Origin: DATAYA01 sp963754235
GTDB lineage: Bacteria > Pseudomonadota > Alphaproteobacteria > Acetobacterales > Acetobacteraceae
DNA: 64,000 nucleotides
Direction: 5' to 3'
NCBI GenBank assembly: GCA_963754235.1
Contig: CAVWFK010000010.1
Location: 29,371 to 93,370, forward strand
Below the pieces are notes generated by a model, which was not told the DNA's origin, made no database searches, and saw only the letters and a list, made by a program, of their open reading frames with translations. Below, in pieces: positions 8,664 to 16,911 of the stretch (within the stretch, counting starts at the first letter, position 1; each line of letters begins with the position of its first letter). A program made the translations under genes and the position numbers.

Positions 8664-8668
8664 TTGCT

Positions 8669-10618
8669 TCATCCCAATCGCCGCAGCGCCGCCGCTGCGA
8701 CCGCCTGCGGCGTCAAGCCGAAATGGCGGTACAGCGCGTCGGCCGGCGCCGAGGCGCCGAAACCGGCCATGCCGATGAACAGCCCGTCCTCGCCCAGCCA
8801 GCGCTCCCAGCCGAAGCCGCTCGCCGCCTCGATCCCGAGCCGCGGTGCGGCGCCCAGCACGCTGGCGCGCCAGGCCGGGTCCTGCTGCCCGAACAGCTCC
8901 CAGCACGGCAGCGACACCACCGCCGCCGGTACGCCCTGTTGGGCCAGCGCCGCGCGGGCCGCGACGGCCACCGCCACTTCCGAGCCGGTCGCGATCAACG
9001 TCAGCCGGCGCGGCCCGTCCGCTTCGGCCAGCACGTAGCCGCCACGGGCGCAGCGGTTCTCGGCGGCATCGTCGCGCAGGCCGGGCACGCTCTGCCGGCT
9101 CAACGCCAGCACCGACGGACCGTTGGTGCGGCGCAGCGCCAGCTCCCAGCACTCCGCCGTCTCCACCGCGTCGGCGGGGCGGAACACCGCGAGGTTCGGG
9201 ATCGCGCGCAGGCCCGCGAGTTGCTCGACCGGCTGATGGGATGGGCCGTCCTCGCCCGCGCCGATGCTGTCATGGGTGAACACCAGCACCAGCCGCTGGT
9301 GCATCTGCGCGGCGAGGCGGATCGCCGGGCGCATGGAGTCGCTGAAAGCCAGAAACGTGCCGCCATAGGGGATCACGCCGCCATGCAACGCGAGGCCGTT
9401 GAGGCAGCCGCCCATGGCGTTCTCGCGGGCGCCGAAATGGATGAACCGCCCGCCGAAGCCGCCGGGTGCCACAGCCGCCGCGCCGTCCGGCCGGGTTGCG
9501 GTGGCGGCGGCGAGATCCGCCGACCCGCCGACCAGCTCCGGCACGGCCGCCGCGAGCGCCGCCAGCGCCTGATGACTTGCGTGACGGGTGGCGATCGAGG
9601 GCCGGCTCGCCGCCACCCCGGCCTTGAGCTCGGCCAGCGGAGCGTGCCAGGCGTCAGGCAGGCGGCCGGCAATCGCGCGCTCGAACTCGGCGCGCAGCGG
9701 GTGACGGACGAGGCGCTTGAGCCAGGCGCGGCGGGCGGCGGCGCCACGCATTCCGGCGCGATGCCAGGCGCTTGCGACCGGCTCGGGCACCGCGAAAGGC
9801 AGCCGGTTGCCACCAGGGGCGGCGGCGCCGGGAACGGTGCGGCAGGCGACGAGAGTCGGCTTGCGCCCGCGCAGCGCCAGCGACAGCGCCGCCGCCAGCG
9901 CCGCGGGATCGTGCCCGTCCACCGTCTTGACCGCCCAGCCATAGCCGGCGAAGCGGCGCGCCACGTCCTCAGAACAGGCGAGATCAGGAGCGCCGTCGGC
10001 GAGGGTTGCGTTCGCGTCATAGAACACGGTCAGACGATCGAGCCGCAGGTGGCCGGCGAAGCCGGCAGCCTCGTGGCCGACCCCCTCCGTCAGATCGGCC
10101 TCCGACGCGATCACCCAGACCCGGTGATCGACCAGCGAACGGCCGAAGCGCGCCGCCAGCAACCGCTCGGCCAACGCCATGCCGACCGCGGCTGCCAGGC
10201 CCTGGCCGGCCAGCCCGGTGCTGGCCTCGATCGCCGGATGGGCGTCAAGCTCAGGATTGCCGGGCGTGACGCTGTTGAGCTGGCGGAAGCGGCGCAGATC
10301 GTCGGTGCCGATCCCGTCATGGCCGGTGAGGTGCAGCAGCACATAGAGCAGCGCCGCGCCGCGGCCGGCGGAGAGCACAAAGCGGTCGCGGTCCGGCCAG
10401 CGCGGGTCGGCGGCATCGAATTTGAGCACGCGGGTCCAGAGCGCGGTTGCCGCGTCGGCCATGCCGAGCGGCACCCCCTCACGCCTCGCACCGGCCGTCT
10501 CGATCGTGTCGATGGCGAGCGCGCGGACCGCGTTTGCCAGCGCGCGCTCGCCGACGGCACGGATGGGCGCTCGGGCCGCGTCCTGTGGCCGGACCTGCGC
10601 CAGGCTGCCTGCGCTCAT
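8669..10618 (-). CDS. Transketolase homologue with altered active site
   Basis: 649-residue protein that aligns with transketolase end to end. The thiamine-diphosphate region is altered. The SGHPG histidine is Arg (R46 in ARREG); the NGHGS histidine is Arg (R86 in SAGRG); the PGHPE histidine is Asn (N121 in PGNPE); the metal-binding DGD is EAD (E173-D175 in ASEADL). The usual THDxHG histidine loop near residue 270 is absent. The pyrimidine-domain half is better kept: catalytic Glu E399 (in ARENAM, normally REHAM), H449 in FTHDSIG and H461 in GPSHQP. The frame is intact with no stop, so it is probably expressed but with reduced, changed or no transketolase activity. Neighbour genes are gap and pgk. 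Confidence 0.85.
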   Translation of the reverse strand: MSAGSLAQVRPQDAARAPIRAVGERALANAVRALAIDTIETAGARREGVPLGMADAATALWTRVLKFDAADPRWPDRDRFVLSAGRGAALLYVLLHLTGHDGIGTDDLRRFRQLNSVTPGNPELDAHPAIEASTGLAGQGLAAAVGMALAERLLAARFGRSLVDHRVWVIASEADLTEGVGHEAAGFAGHLRLDRLTVFYDANATLADGAPDLACSEDVARRFAGYGWAVKTVDGHDPAALAAALSLALRGRKPTLVACRTVPGAAAPGGNRLPFAVPEPVASAWHRAGMRGAAARRAWLKRLVRHPLRAEFERAIAGRLPDAWHAPLAELKAGVAASRPSIATRHASHQALAALAAAVPELVGGSADLAAATATRPDGAAAVAPGGFGGRFIHFGARENAMGGCLNGLALHGGVIPYGGTFLAFSDSMRPAIRLAAQMHQRLVLVFTHDSIGAGEDGPSHQPVEQLAGLRAIPNLAVFRPADAVETAECWELALRRTNGPSVLALSRQSVPGLRDDAAENRCARGGYVLAEADGPRRLTLIATGSEVAVAVAARAALAQQGVPAAVVSLPCWELFGQQDPAWRASVLGAAPRLGIEAASGFGWERWLGEDGLFIGMAGFGASAPADALYRHFGLTPQAVAAAALRRLG

Positions 10619-10686
10619 GCCGGCAGGCTATACGGACGCGGCCGTGACCGGGCAAGCGGGACGGGGAGTTGGCGCGCCGGCCGCGA

Positions 10687-11502
10687 TCACGTGGCGGGCA
10701 TCGCCGCGCCGGCCGGCAGGGCGGCACCGAGCGCGTCGAGCAGCGCCTCGCGCAGCCGCCCCGCCGCCGGTGCGGCGGTCGCGGCGCCAATGTGCAGGCA
10801 GAGCCGGACTGCCGGCAGCGCAGGCGGCACGCCGTACGGCACCGGTGCCAGTCCGTGCGGCAAGCCGAGTGCGGTGCGGACGGTGACGCCCAGCCCGGCC
10901 GCGGCCGCCGACCACAGTCCGGACACGCCCGGACTGCTCACCGCCACGCGCCAGCGCCGCCCGGACGCATCGAGTGCCGCCAGCGCCGCCTCGCGGAACA
11001 GGCAGGGCGGATCGAACAGCGCCAGCGGCAACGGCATTGCGTCGGCGGGCGGGCGCCAGCCCGGAGCGGCCACCCAGATCATCGGCAGCGTTGCGAGCGC
11101 CGGCCCCTCGCCGGCCTCGAACAACAATGCGAGATCGAGCGCGCCGCGGCCGAACTGCTCCAGCAGGACGGCGCTGCGCTCCACCCTCGCCTGCACCTGC
11201 ACGCCGAGATGGGCGCGGGCGAAGCGGGAGAGAGCGGGGGCCAGCAGTGCCTCGGCAACGTCCTGCAACAGCCCCACGCGCACCGCGCCGCCGACCGGGC
11301 CGCCGCGCAGCGCCGCGAACGCCTCGTCATTCAGCGTCAAGATGCGCTTGGCATAGTGCAGCAAAAGCTGGCCGTCGGCGGTCGGTGCGAGCCGCCGGCC
11401 TTCGCGCCGCAACAGGGTCCGCCCGGCCTGCCGTTCCAGCTTGCGCAACTGCGCGCTCAGGGCCGATCGCGACCGTCCGAGGCCGCTCCCCGCACGCGCG
11501 AA
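10687..11502 (-). pseudogene. LysR-family regulator, 5' end lost
   Basis: About 270 codons of a LysR-type transcription factor. The second half of the winged helix-turn-helix is recognisable (FARAGSGLGRSRSALSAQLR, then KLERQAGRTLLRRE), followed by the effector-binding domain. The first roughly 20-25 residues, including the start codon, are missing: homology stops at about 11502, and the next codons upstream belong to the tautomerase on the other strand. A TTG at 11448 could start a protein lacking helix 2-3 of the DNA-binding domain, so it is probably non-functional as a DNA-binding regulator. Confidence 0.75.
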
Positions 11503-11503
11503 C

Positions 11504-11730
11504 GCTATCTCGGCGTCGCCCGCACGGCGCGCGGCTACGTGCTGGTGCGGATCACGCTACGCTCGGGCCGGACGCCGGCGCAGAAGCGGGCGCTCTACGC
11601 TACTATTGCCGCGCGTGCGGCGGCGGCCGGGATGCGGCCGGAGGACGTGATGGTGGTGCTGGTCGAGAACGCGCTGATCGACTGGAGCTTCGGCGGCGGC
11701 GTCGCGCAGATCGCGCCGCCGCAAGCCTGA
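11504..11730 (+). pseudogene. Tautomerase-family protein, N-terminal half lost
   Basis: The sequence from YLGVARTARGYVLVRITLRS to the TGA at 11730 matches the C-terminal half of 4-oxalocrotonate tautomerase-like proteins (GRTPAQKRALYATIA, GMRPEDVMVVLVE, DWSFGGG). The N-terminal half with the catalytic proline is absent. The homology begins at about 11504, exactly where homology of the opposite-strand LysR gene ends, so a single deletion probably removed both 5' ends and the shared promoter region. Confidence 0.75.
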
Positions 11731-11788
11731 CGCCCTTTATCTCGCCGTAAAGCTGAGCCGGATAGCCGAGCCGGGCCGGCCGGCGGAG

Positions 11789-12256
11789 CTAGGCGCCCGA
11801 CCCCGCGCTGGATTGGGCGGCGAGCGCGCGCGCCATCTGGCTCAGCGCCTCCTGGTGCTTCTCATTGTCGATGGCCGCGAAGTTGCGCGCGAGTTCGAGG
11901 CACATGCGCTGGCGCGGGGTCATCTCGGTAGCACTGCTCTCCGCGGTCAGCCCCTCGAAGAACCACGAGACCGGCACCTTGAGCACCTGCGCGATCTCGT
12001 AGAGGCGCCCGGCCGAGATGCGGTTGAGGCCGCGCTCGTACTTATGCGCCTGCTGATACGTGACGCCGATCATGTGGGCGAGCTGCTGCTGCGACAGGCC
12101 GAGCATGACCCGGCGTTCGCGGATGCGGGTGCCCACATGGCGGTCGGCAAGGCTCGCGCGCGCGCTCTGCCGATCCTCGGCGTGACCGCTGGCGGGCGGA
12201 CCCTCGCCCGCCTCGCGCTTGTCTGTGCTGGTGCTCACCTGCCTGTCCCCTGCCAC
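11789..12256 (-). CDS. XRE-family helix-turn-helix regulator
   Basis: 155-residue protein with a Cro/C1-type HTH at about residues 43-97: VGTRIRERRVMLGLSQQQLA, then HMIGVTYQQAHKYERGLNRI, then ALAVPVSWFF-like LKVPVSWFFEGL. The C-terminal tail (MTPRQRMCLELARNFAAIDN) is a short helical segment seen in many alphaproteobacterial XRE regulators of about this size. The N-terminal ~40 residues are low complexity. A GTG at codon 7 is an alternative start. Targets unknown; it precedes phaR on the same strand but is separated from it by about 110 bp. Confidence 0.85.
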   Translation of the reverse strand: MAGDRQVSTSTDKREAGEGPPASGHAEDRQSARASLADRHVGTRIRERRVMLGLSQQQLAHMIGVTYQQAHKYERGLNRISAGRLYEIAQVLKVPVSWFFEGLTAESSATEMTPRQRMCLELARNFAAIDNEKHQEALSQMARALAAQSSAGSGA

Positions 12257-12365
12257 AGTTGCCGCGAGCGGCGCGGCAACCCATCCGATACACGATTCAC
12301 GGACGTTACATCATGCGATTCTCGCATCGGGCGCAGAAATGTGAAGCGCATTGACGCCTTCGGTT

Positions 12366-13073
12366 TCAGTCCCTAGTGGTCTTTGCCCGCAGCGGCCGGG
12401 TCTCGGCCGCGGACTTCCGGCCTTGTTCGCCCTTAGGTTCCCCCCTGGGTTCGCCCCCGGGTTCGGCCTTGCGTTCGCCCTTTGCCGCAAGCTCGGCGCG
12501 CAGATGCTCGACCTCCTCCCGAAGGCGCTCGAGTTCCTGCTCGAGACTGTCGACGGCGGAGGGATCGGAGTCCGTGGCATCCGCGCCGCCGGCCTCTCCG
12601 GCGCCCGCACGGTAGAAGGGCGCGAACAGCGTCATCGCCCGTTCCATCATAGCGACGTTCTGGCGTCCGACCTCCTCCATCCCGAACGGGAAGAAATTGC
12701 CCATCGTCTGCTGCATGGCGGCGCGCATCTGGGATTGCTGGTGGGCGAAATTCGCCATCGCCTGCTCCAGATACCGCGGCACCAGTGCTTGCAGGCTGTC
12801 GCCGTAGAAGCCGATGAGCTGGCGCAGGAAGGCGGTGGGCAGCAGCGCGCGGCCCTTGCTCTCCTCCTCGACGATGATCTGGGTCAGCACGCCGCGGGTG
12901 ATGTCCTCGCCGCTCTTTGCGTCGTAAACCACGAAGTCGCGGCCGCCGCGGATCAGCTCGGCGAGGTTGTCGAGCGTGATGTAGCTTGAGCTCTCGGTAT
13001 TATAGAGCCGGCGATTGGCGTATTTCTTCACCACGACTGGAGCGGCGGACTCGGACTGTTCGGTGTGCGACAT
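12366..13073 (-). CDS. phaR: PHA synthesis repressor PhaR
   Basis: 235-residue PhaR, the DNA-binding repressor that also binds polyhydroxyalkanoate granules and controls phasin and PHA genes. The N-terminal accumulation-regulator domain is clear: VVVKKYANRRLYNTESSSYI, then TLDNLAELIRGGRDFVVYDA and SGEDITRGVLTQIIVEEE. A Met/Gln-rich middle follows, then a C-terminal coiled coil (SLEQELERLREEVEHLRAEL) and a repetitive Glu/Pro/Gly/Lys tail. The ATG at 13073 follows a GGGGGAG ribosome site. Divergent from the small coiled-coil gene at 13201. Confidence 0.95.
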   Translation of the reverse strand: MSHTEQSESAAPVVVKKYANRRLYNTESSSYITLDNLAELIRGGRDFVVYDAKSGEDITRGVLTQIIVEEESKGRALLPTAFLRQLIGFYGDSLQALVPRYLEQAMANFAHQQSQMRAAMQQTMGNFFPFGMEEVGRQNVAMMERAMTLFAPFYRAGAGEAGGADATDSDPSAVDSLEQELERLREEVEHLRAELAAKGERKAEPGGEPRGEPKGEQGRKSAAETRPLRAKTTRD

Positions 13074-13200
13074 CGTCTCCCCCGCGGGTTCCGCAGCTAC
13101 GCTAGCACGCGGATGCAGCAAGAAGGATAGACCCTGGAACCGACCGATTTTATGGTCCGGCCTCTGGCCGGGGGTGCGGGCGCGCGCGTGGGAAAGGACG

Positions 13201-13569
13201 ATGACCGAGGAGACCGACCCGCCGCCGACCGACCCTGCAGCGCCCGATCCTGGAGCCCCCGATCCTGGAGCCCCCGATCCTGGAGCCGTGGCACGCGACT
13301 GGATCACGATCGTGCAGAGCGAGCTCGCCTCGCTGGCCGCCGACCGCGAGATGCAGGAGGCGATGCAGCGCCTGGTCGCCGGCTGGGCCACGGCAGCACG
13401 GGCGCTGATCCCGCATGACGGACCGGCCCGACCAGCCCGGACCGCTGCTGCGGCGCGGCCCGCGCCCGCTGCTGCTGCACCTGACGCGCGCGATGCTGAA
13501 ATCAAGCGCCTCGGCGCCCGGCTCGCCGAGCTCGAATCCCGGCTCGCCGTCCTGGAGCGTGGACGCTGA
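13201..13569 (+). CDS. Small coiled-coil protein of the PHA locus, unknown
   Basis: 122-residue protein: an acidic Pro-rich N-terminus with a threefold APDPG repeat, a helical middle (ARDWITIVQSELASLAADRE, then MQEAMQRLVAGW), a Pro/Ala linker and a short C-terminal coiled coil (DAEIKRLGARLAELESRLAV). I do not recognise a named family. The layout resembles small PHA-granule or PhaE-like accessory proteins, but that is inference from context. The ATG follows GGGAAAGGACG. Its last 155 bp overlap, in another frame, the start of the PhaC-like gene. Confidence 0.6.
   Translation: MTEETDPPPTDPAAPDPGAPDPGAPDPGAVARDWITIVQSELASLAADREMQEAMQRLVAGWATAARALIPHDGPARPARTAAAARPAPAAAAPDARDAEIKRLGARLAELESRLAVLERGR
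13246..13290 (+). repeat. 15-bp in-frame tandem repeat, three copies
   Basis: GATCCTGGAGCCCCC occurs at 13246, 13261 and 13276, the last ending GTG. It encodes the repeated Asp-Pro-Gly-Ala-Pro motif of the small PHA-locus protein and keeps the reading frame. Confidence 0.9.
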
Positions 13570-14596
13570 GTTGCTGGCCGGCATCGCCGCCTATCGCCGC
13601 CACCCCTATCACCGCGACCTGCCCGAGCCGCCCGCGATCTGGCGCGAGGGCAGCTCCCGTCTGCTCGACTATGGCGCCAGCGGGGGCACCAGCGGGGGCA
13701 CCAGCGGGGGCACCAGCGGAGGCCGGCCGGCAGCGTCGCCGGTGCTGGTGGTGCCGAGCCTGGTCAATCGCGCCTATGTGCTCGATCTGGCGGAAGGCCG
13801 CTCGATGCTGCGCTTCCTGGCAGGCAGAGGGCTGCGCCCGCTGCTGCTCGATTGGGGCTGGCCGGGCGAGGTGGAACGCGCCTTCACGCTCACCGACTAC
13901 GTGGCCGGGCGCCTCGAGCGCGCGCTGGAGGCGGTGGGCGCGCCGGTGGTGCTCGCCGGCTACTGCATGGGCGGGCTGCTCGCGATCGCCGCCGCCCAGC
14001 GCCGGCCGGAGCGGGTGCGGGCGCTGGCGCTGCTGGCGACACCGTGGGATTTCCACGCCCCCGACCAGACCGCCGCCGAACGGGTTGCCCTCGCGGCCGG
14101 GGTGTTCGAGCCGCTGCTCGCCGCCACCGGAACGCTGCCCGTCGATGCGTTGCAGACGCTGTTCGCGTTGCTCGAGCCGGACGGGATCGCCGCGAAATAT
14201 CGAGCCTTCGCCCGCCTCTCCCCGCGCGGGGAGAGGGCGCGGCAGTTCGTGGCGCTGGAGGACTGGCTGAACGACGGCATCCCACTCGCCGCCCCGGTTG
14301 CGCGCGAGACTCTGCGCGGCTGGTACGGGGCCAACGCGCCGGCGCGCGGCGAATGGCGGATCACCGGCCTGCCGGTGCTGCCCGAGCGGCTCGCGCTGCC
14401 CGCCTTCGTCGCCATCCCCGGCCGCGACCGGATCGTGCCGCCGGAGTCCGCCCGCCCGCTCGCGAGCCTGATCGCGGGCGCCCGGATGCACGCCCCTGCC
14501 GCCGGGCATATCGGCATGGTGGCGGGATCGGGGGCCAGGACCGCGCTATGGGCACCGCTCGCGGATTGGATTTCCGGGCTGGGCGACCTAGCTTGA
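13415..14596 (+). CDS. PhaC-like alpha/beta hydrolase (putative PHA synthase)
   Basis: 393-residue alpha/beta-fold protein of the PHA synthase type. The nucleophile elbow is GYCMGG with C184 in place of Ser, the hallmark of PhaC. Asp of the triad is in IPGRDRIVPP (near 341) and His in AAGHIGMV (near 365). VLVVPSLVNRAYVLDL resembles the PhaC strand-loop before the lid. The size is that of class III/IV synthases. The first ~50 residues overlap the previous gene; a later ATG at 13493 is an alternative start. Neighbours phaR and thiolase support a role in PHA polymerisation or depolymerisation, though a related thioester hydrolase is possible. Confidence 0.75.
   Translation: MTDRPDQPGPLLRRGPRPLLLHLTRAMLKSSASAPGSPSSNPGSPSWSVDAELLAGIAAYRRHPYHRDLPEPPAIWREGSSRLLDYGASGGTSGGTSGGTSGGRPAASPVLVVPSLVNRAYVLDLAEGRSMLRFLAGRGLRPLLLDWGWPGEVERAFTLTDYVAGRLERALEAVGAPVVLAGYCMGGLLAIAAAQRRPERVRALALLATPWDFHAPDQTAAERVALAAGVFEPLLAATGTLPVDALQTLFALLEPDGIAAKYRAFARLSPRGERARQFVALEDWLNDGIPLAAPVARETLRGWYGANAPARGEWRITGLPVLPERLALPAFVAIPGRDRIVPPESARPLASLIAGARMHAPAAGHIGMVAGSGARTALWAPLADWISGLGDLA
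13682..13717 (+). repeat. 12-bp in-frame tandem repeat, three copies
   Basis: GGGGGCACCAGC is repeated perfectly three times and encodes the Gly-Thr-Ser-Gly linker at residues 89-103 of the PhaC-like protein. The unit length preserves the frame; copy number may vary between strains. Confidence 0.9.
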
Positions 14597-14637
14597 ACGC
14601 AGCGGCAGCGTCATGCGGCCAGAGGAGAGCGAAGCAC

Positions 14638-15810
14638 ATGGACGACATCGTCATCGTGGCGGCGGCCCGTACGCCGGTCGGCAACTTCAACGGCGTCTTC
14701 GCCTCGGTTCCGGCGCACACGCTCGGCATGGTCGCACTCAAGGCCGCGATGGAACGCGCCAAGCTCGAACCGGGCGAGGTGGACGAGGTAATCCTGGGCC
14801 AGATCCTGACCGCCGCCCAGGGCCAGAACCCGGCCCGGCAGGCGGCGATCGCGGCCGGCATCCCGGATGGCAAGACCGCCTTCGGCGTCAACCAGCTTTG
14901 CGGCTCCGGGCTGCGGGCGGTGGCGCTGGGAGCGCAGCAGGTGATGACCGGGCAGAGCGAGATCATCGTCGCTGGCGGCCAGGAGAGCATGAGCCAGGCG
15001 CCGCACGCCGCCTATCTGCGGGCGGGCGTGAAGATGGGCGAGCTCGGCCTGGTGGACACCATGCTCAAGGACGGGCTGTGGGACGCCTTCCACGGCTACC
15101 ACATGGGCAACACTGCCGAGAACGTCGCGCGCCAGTACCAGATCACCCGCGAGCAGCAGGATCAGTTCGCGGTCCGCTCGCAGCAGAAGGCATCGGCGGC
15201 GCAGAAATCCGGCCGGTTCCGCGACGAGATCGCGCCGGTCACGGTCAAGGGCCGCAAGGGCGAGACGGTCGTCTCGGACGACGAATACATCCGCCACGAT
15301 TCCAACCTCGAAGCCATGCAGAAATTGCGCCCTGCTTTCAGCAAGGACGGCTCGGTGACGGCCGGCAACGCCAGCGGCATCAACGACGGCGCGGCGGCGG
15401 TGGTCGTGATGTCGACCAAAGAGGCGGCGAAGCGCGGCCTGACGCCGATTGCCCGCATCGTCAGCTTCGCGACCGCCGGCGTCGATCCGGCGCTGATGGG
15501 CACCGGGCCGATCCCGGCCAGCCGCCGCGCGCTCGCCCGCGCCGGCTGGAAGGCCGACGACCTCGACCTGATCGAGGCCAACGAGGCATTCGCCGCTCAG
15601 GCCTGCGCGGTCAACAAGGATCTGGCCTGGAACACCGACCGGGTGAACGTCAATGGCGGCGCGATCGCGCTCGGCCACCCGATCGGCGCCTCGGGCGCGC
15701 GCGTGCTGGTGACGCTGCTGCACGAGATGGAGAAGCGCGACGCCAAGCGCGGTCTGGCGACGCTGTGCATCGGCGGCGGCATGGGAGTCGCGATGTGCGT
15801 CGAACGGTGA
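14638..15810 (+). CDS. phaA: Acetyl-CoA acetyltransferase (beta-ketothiolase)
   Basis: 390-residue thiolase that condenses two acetyl-CoA to acetoacetyl-CoA, the first step of PHB synthesis. The acyl-binding cysteine is C88 in VNQLCGSGLRA; the C-terminal motifs NVNGGAIALGHPIGASGAR and CIGGGMGVAM carry the catalytic His and second Cys. Start ATG at 14638 is preceded by AGAGGAGAG. It lies 41 bp after the PhaC-like gene on the same strand; no acetoacetyl-CoA reductase gene is next to it. The symbol rests on the PHA context. Confidence 0.95.
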   Translation: MDDIVIVAAARTPVGNFNGVFASVPAHTLGMVALKAAMERAKLEPGEVDEVILGQILTAAQGQNPARQAAIAAGIPDGKTAFGVNQLCGSGLRAVALGAQQVMTGQSEIIVAGGQESMSQAPHAAYLRAGVKMGELGLVDTMLKDGLWDAFHGYHMGNTAENVARQYQITREQQDQFAVRSQQKASAAQKSGRFRDEIAPVTVKGRKGETVVSDDEYIRHDSNLEAMQKLRPAFSKDGSVTAGNASGINDGAAAVVVMSTKEAAKRGLTPIARIVSFATAGVDPALMGTGPIPASRRALARAGWKADDLDLIEANEAFAAQACAVNKDLAWNTDRVNVNGGAIALGHPIGASGARVLVTLLHEMEKRDAKRGLATLCIGGGMGVAMCVER

Positions 15811-15838
15811 GTTCGCGATCTGGAACGGAGGCAGGGTG

Positions 15839-16273
15839 ATGCTGCTCGCGGACGTGCTGCGGACAAAAAGCTCCGAGGTGATCAAGATCGGCGCGACCAA
15901 CCGCGTCTCGGTGGCGGTCGCGAAGCTCGCCGAGCGGCGGATCGGCGCCCTCGTGGTCGAGGATGCCTGGATGCGGCCGGTCGGCATCTTCTCCGAACGC
16001 GATCTGGTGCGCGCCATGGCCCGCGAGGGTGGGGCTGCGCTCGAGCATGAGGTGCAGAGCCTGATGAGCACCCCGGTCGTCAGCCGGCCGCCCAGCGAGC
16101 GGATAGAGGCGGCGATGGCGCTGATGATCATGCGCCGCATCCGCCACCTGCCGGTGATCGACGACGGCCGGCTGGTCGGGATGCTCTCGATCGGCGACCT
16201 CGTGAAATACCGGCTCGATGAGAAGGAGCTGGAGGCAAGCGTGCTGCTGGAGATTTCGCGGATGCGGGCCTGA
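15839..16273 (+). CDS. CBS-domain protein
   Basis: 144-residue protein made of a tandem CBS pair (Bateman module): first repeat about residues 1-65 (GALVVEDAWMRPVGIFSERD), second about 75-130 (RIRHLPVIDDGRLVGMLSIG). Such stand-alone proteins bind adenine nucleotides and sense energy state; a target is not known. GTG at 15836 and ATG at 15839 are adjacent starts; GGAGG at 15827-15831 is better spaced for the ATG. It follows the thiolase by 28 bp and may share its transcript. Confidence 0.88.
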   Translation: MLLADVLRTKSSEVIKIGATNRVSVAVAKLAERRIGALVVEDAWMRPVGIFSERDLVRAMAREGGAALEHEVQSLMSTPVVSRPPSERIEAAMALMIMRRIRHLPVIDDGRLVGMLSIGDLVKYRLDEKELEASVLLEISRMRA

Positions 16274-16275
16274 CG

Positions 16276-16911
16276 CTACCGGCCGAGCAGCCGCAGCGTG
16301 GTCGCGGCGGCGAAATACAGCATCAGCAGCCCGGTTGCCGCCCGCACGCTCACCTCCCACACCCGGCCCGAGGCGGCGCGGCGCAGCAGCCGCACCAGCG
16401 CGCACCAGAGCGCCGCCCAGGCGAGTGTGGCCGCGATCACGCCCCCGACCGCCACCAGCATGGCGCGGAACCCCAGCGTCGCGATCTCCGGCCGCCCGAT
16501 CGCGGCGAGCCAGAAGGCGATGTTCCAGGGGCTGGTCAGCGCCAAGGTCAGCCCGAGCGCGAAGGCGGCCCGGCGGCTCTCGAAACGCGGTACCGCCGCG
16601 ACCGCGCCGGTCGCGCTCCGCCAGGCCCCACGCAGGAAGGTGAAGGCGAGCCACAGCAGCAGTGCCACCGACAACACGCCGAGGGCGAGCCGAGTCGCTG
16701 GGCCTTGCAGCAGCACGCCGACGCCGAGGGCCACCAGCAGCGCCCAGAGCGTGTCGCCGCAAGTGGCCCCCGCCGCCAGACCAAATGCCGCCCAGAAGCC
16801 CCGCGTGAGGGTGCGACGGGCCAGTTCGGCATTGATCGGCCCCGGCGGCCAGGCGACAGACCAGCCGAGCACGAAGCCGTAGCCGAGCAGGGCAGGGATT
16901 GTGGCGGCCAT
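16276..16911 (-). CDS. LysE/RhtB-family exporter
   Basis: 211-residue hydrophobic protein with about six membrane segments. It shows the LysE start GYGFVLGWSVAWPPGPINAE, with the family PGP motif, then LTLALTSPWNIAFWLA where the second conserved Pro-Asn segment belongs. LysE family members export amino acids or related metabolites using the proton gradient; the substrate is unknown. Start chosen at the ATG giving the normal N-terminus. It converges on the CBS gene with two bases between their stop codons. Confidence 0.88.
   Translation of the reverse strand: MAATIPALLGYGFVLGWSVAWPPGPINAELARRTLTRGFWAAFGLAAGATCGDTLWALLVALGVGVLLQGPATRLALGVLSVALLLWLAFTFLRGAWRSATGAVAAVPRFESRRAAFALGLTLALTSPWNIAFWLAAIGRPEIATLGFRAMLVAVGGVIAATLAWAALWCALVRLLRRAASGRVWEVSVRAATGLLMLYFAAATTLRLLGR

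Noticed and set aside
8576..11356. 926-codon plus-strand open frame
   Set aside because: It crosses antisense to transketolase and LysR and has shadow composition; the minus-strand frames carry clear family motifs.
10669..11730. Single 353-residue plus-strand protein ending in the tautomerase sequence
   Set aside because: Only the last ~75 codons have homology; the rest is antisense to the LysR gene, so it is not a genuine fusion protein.
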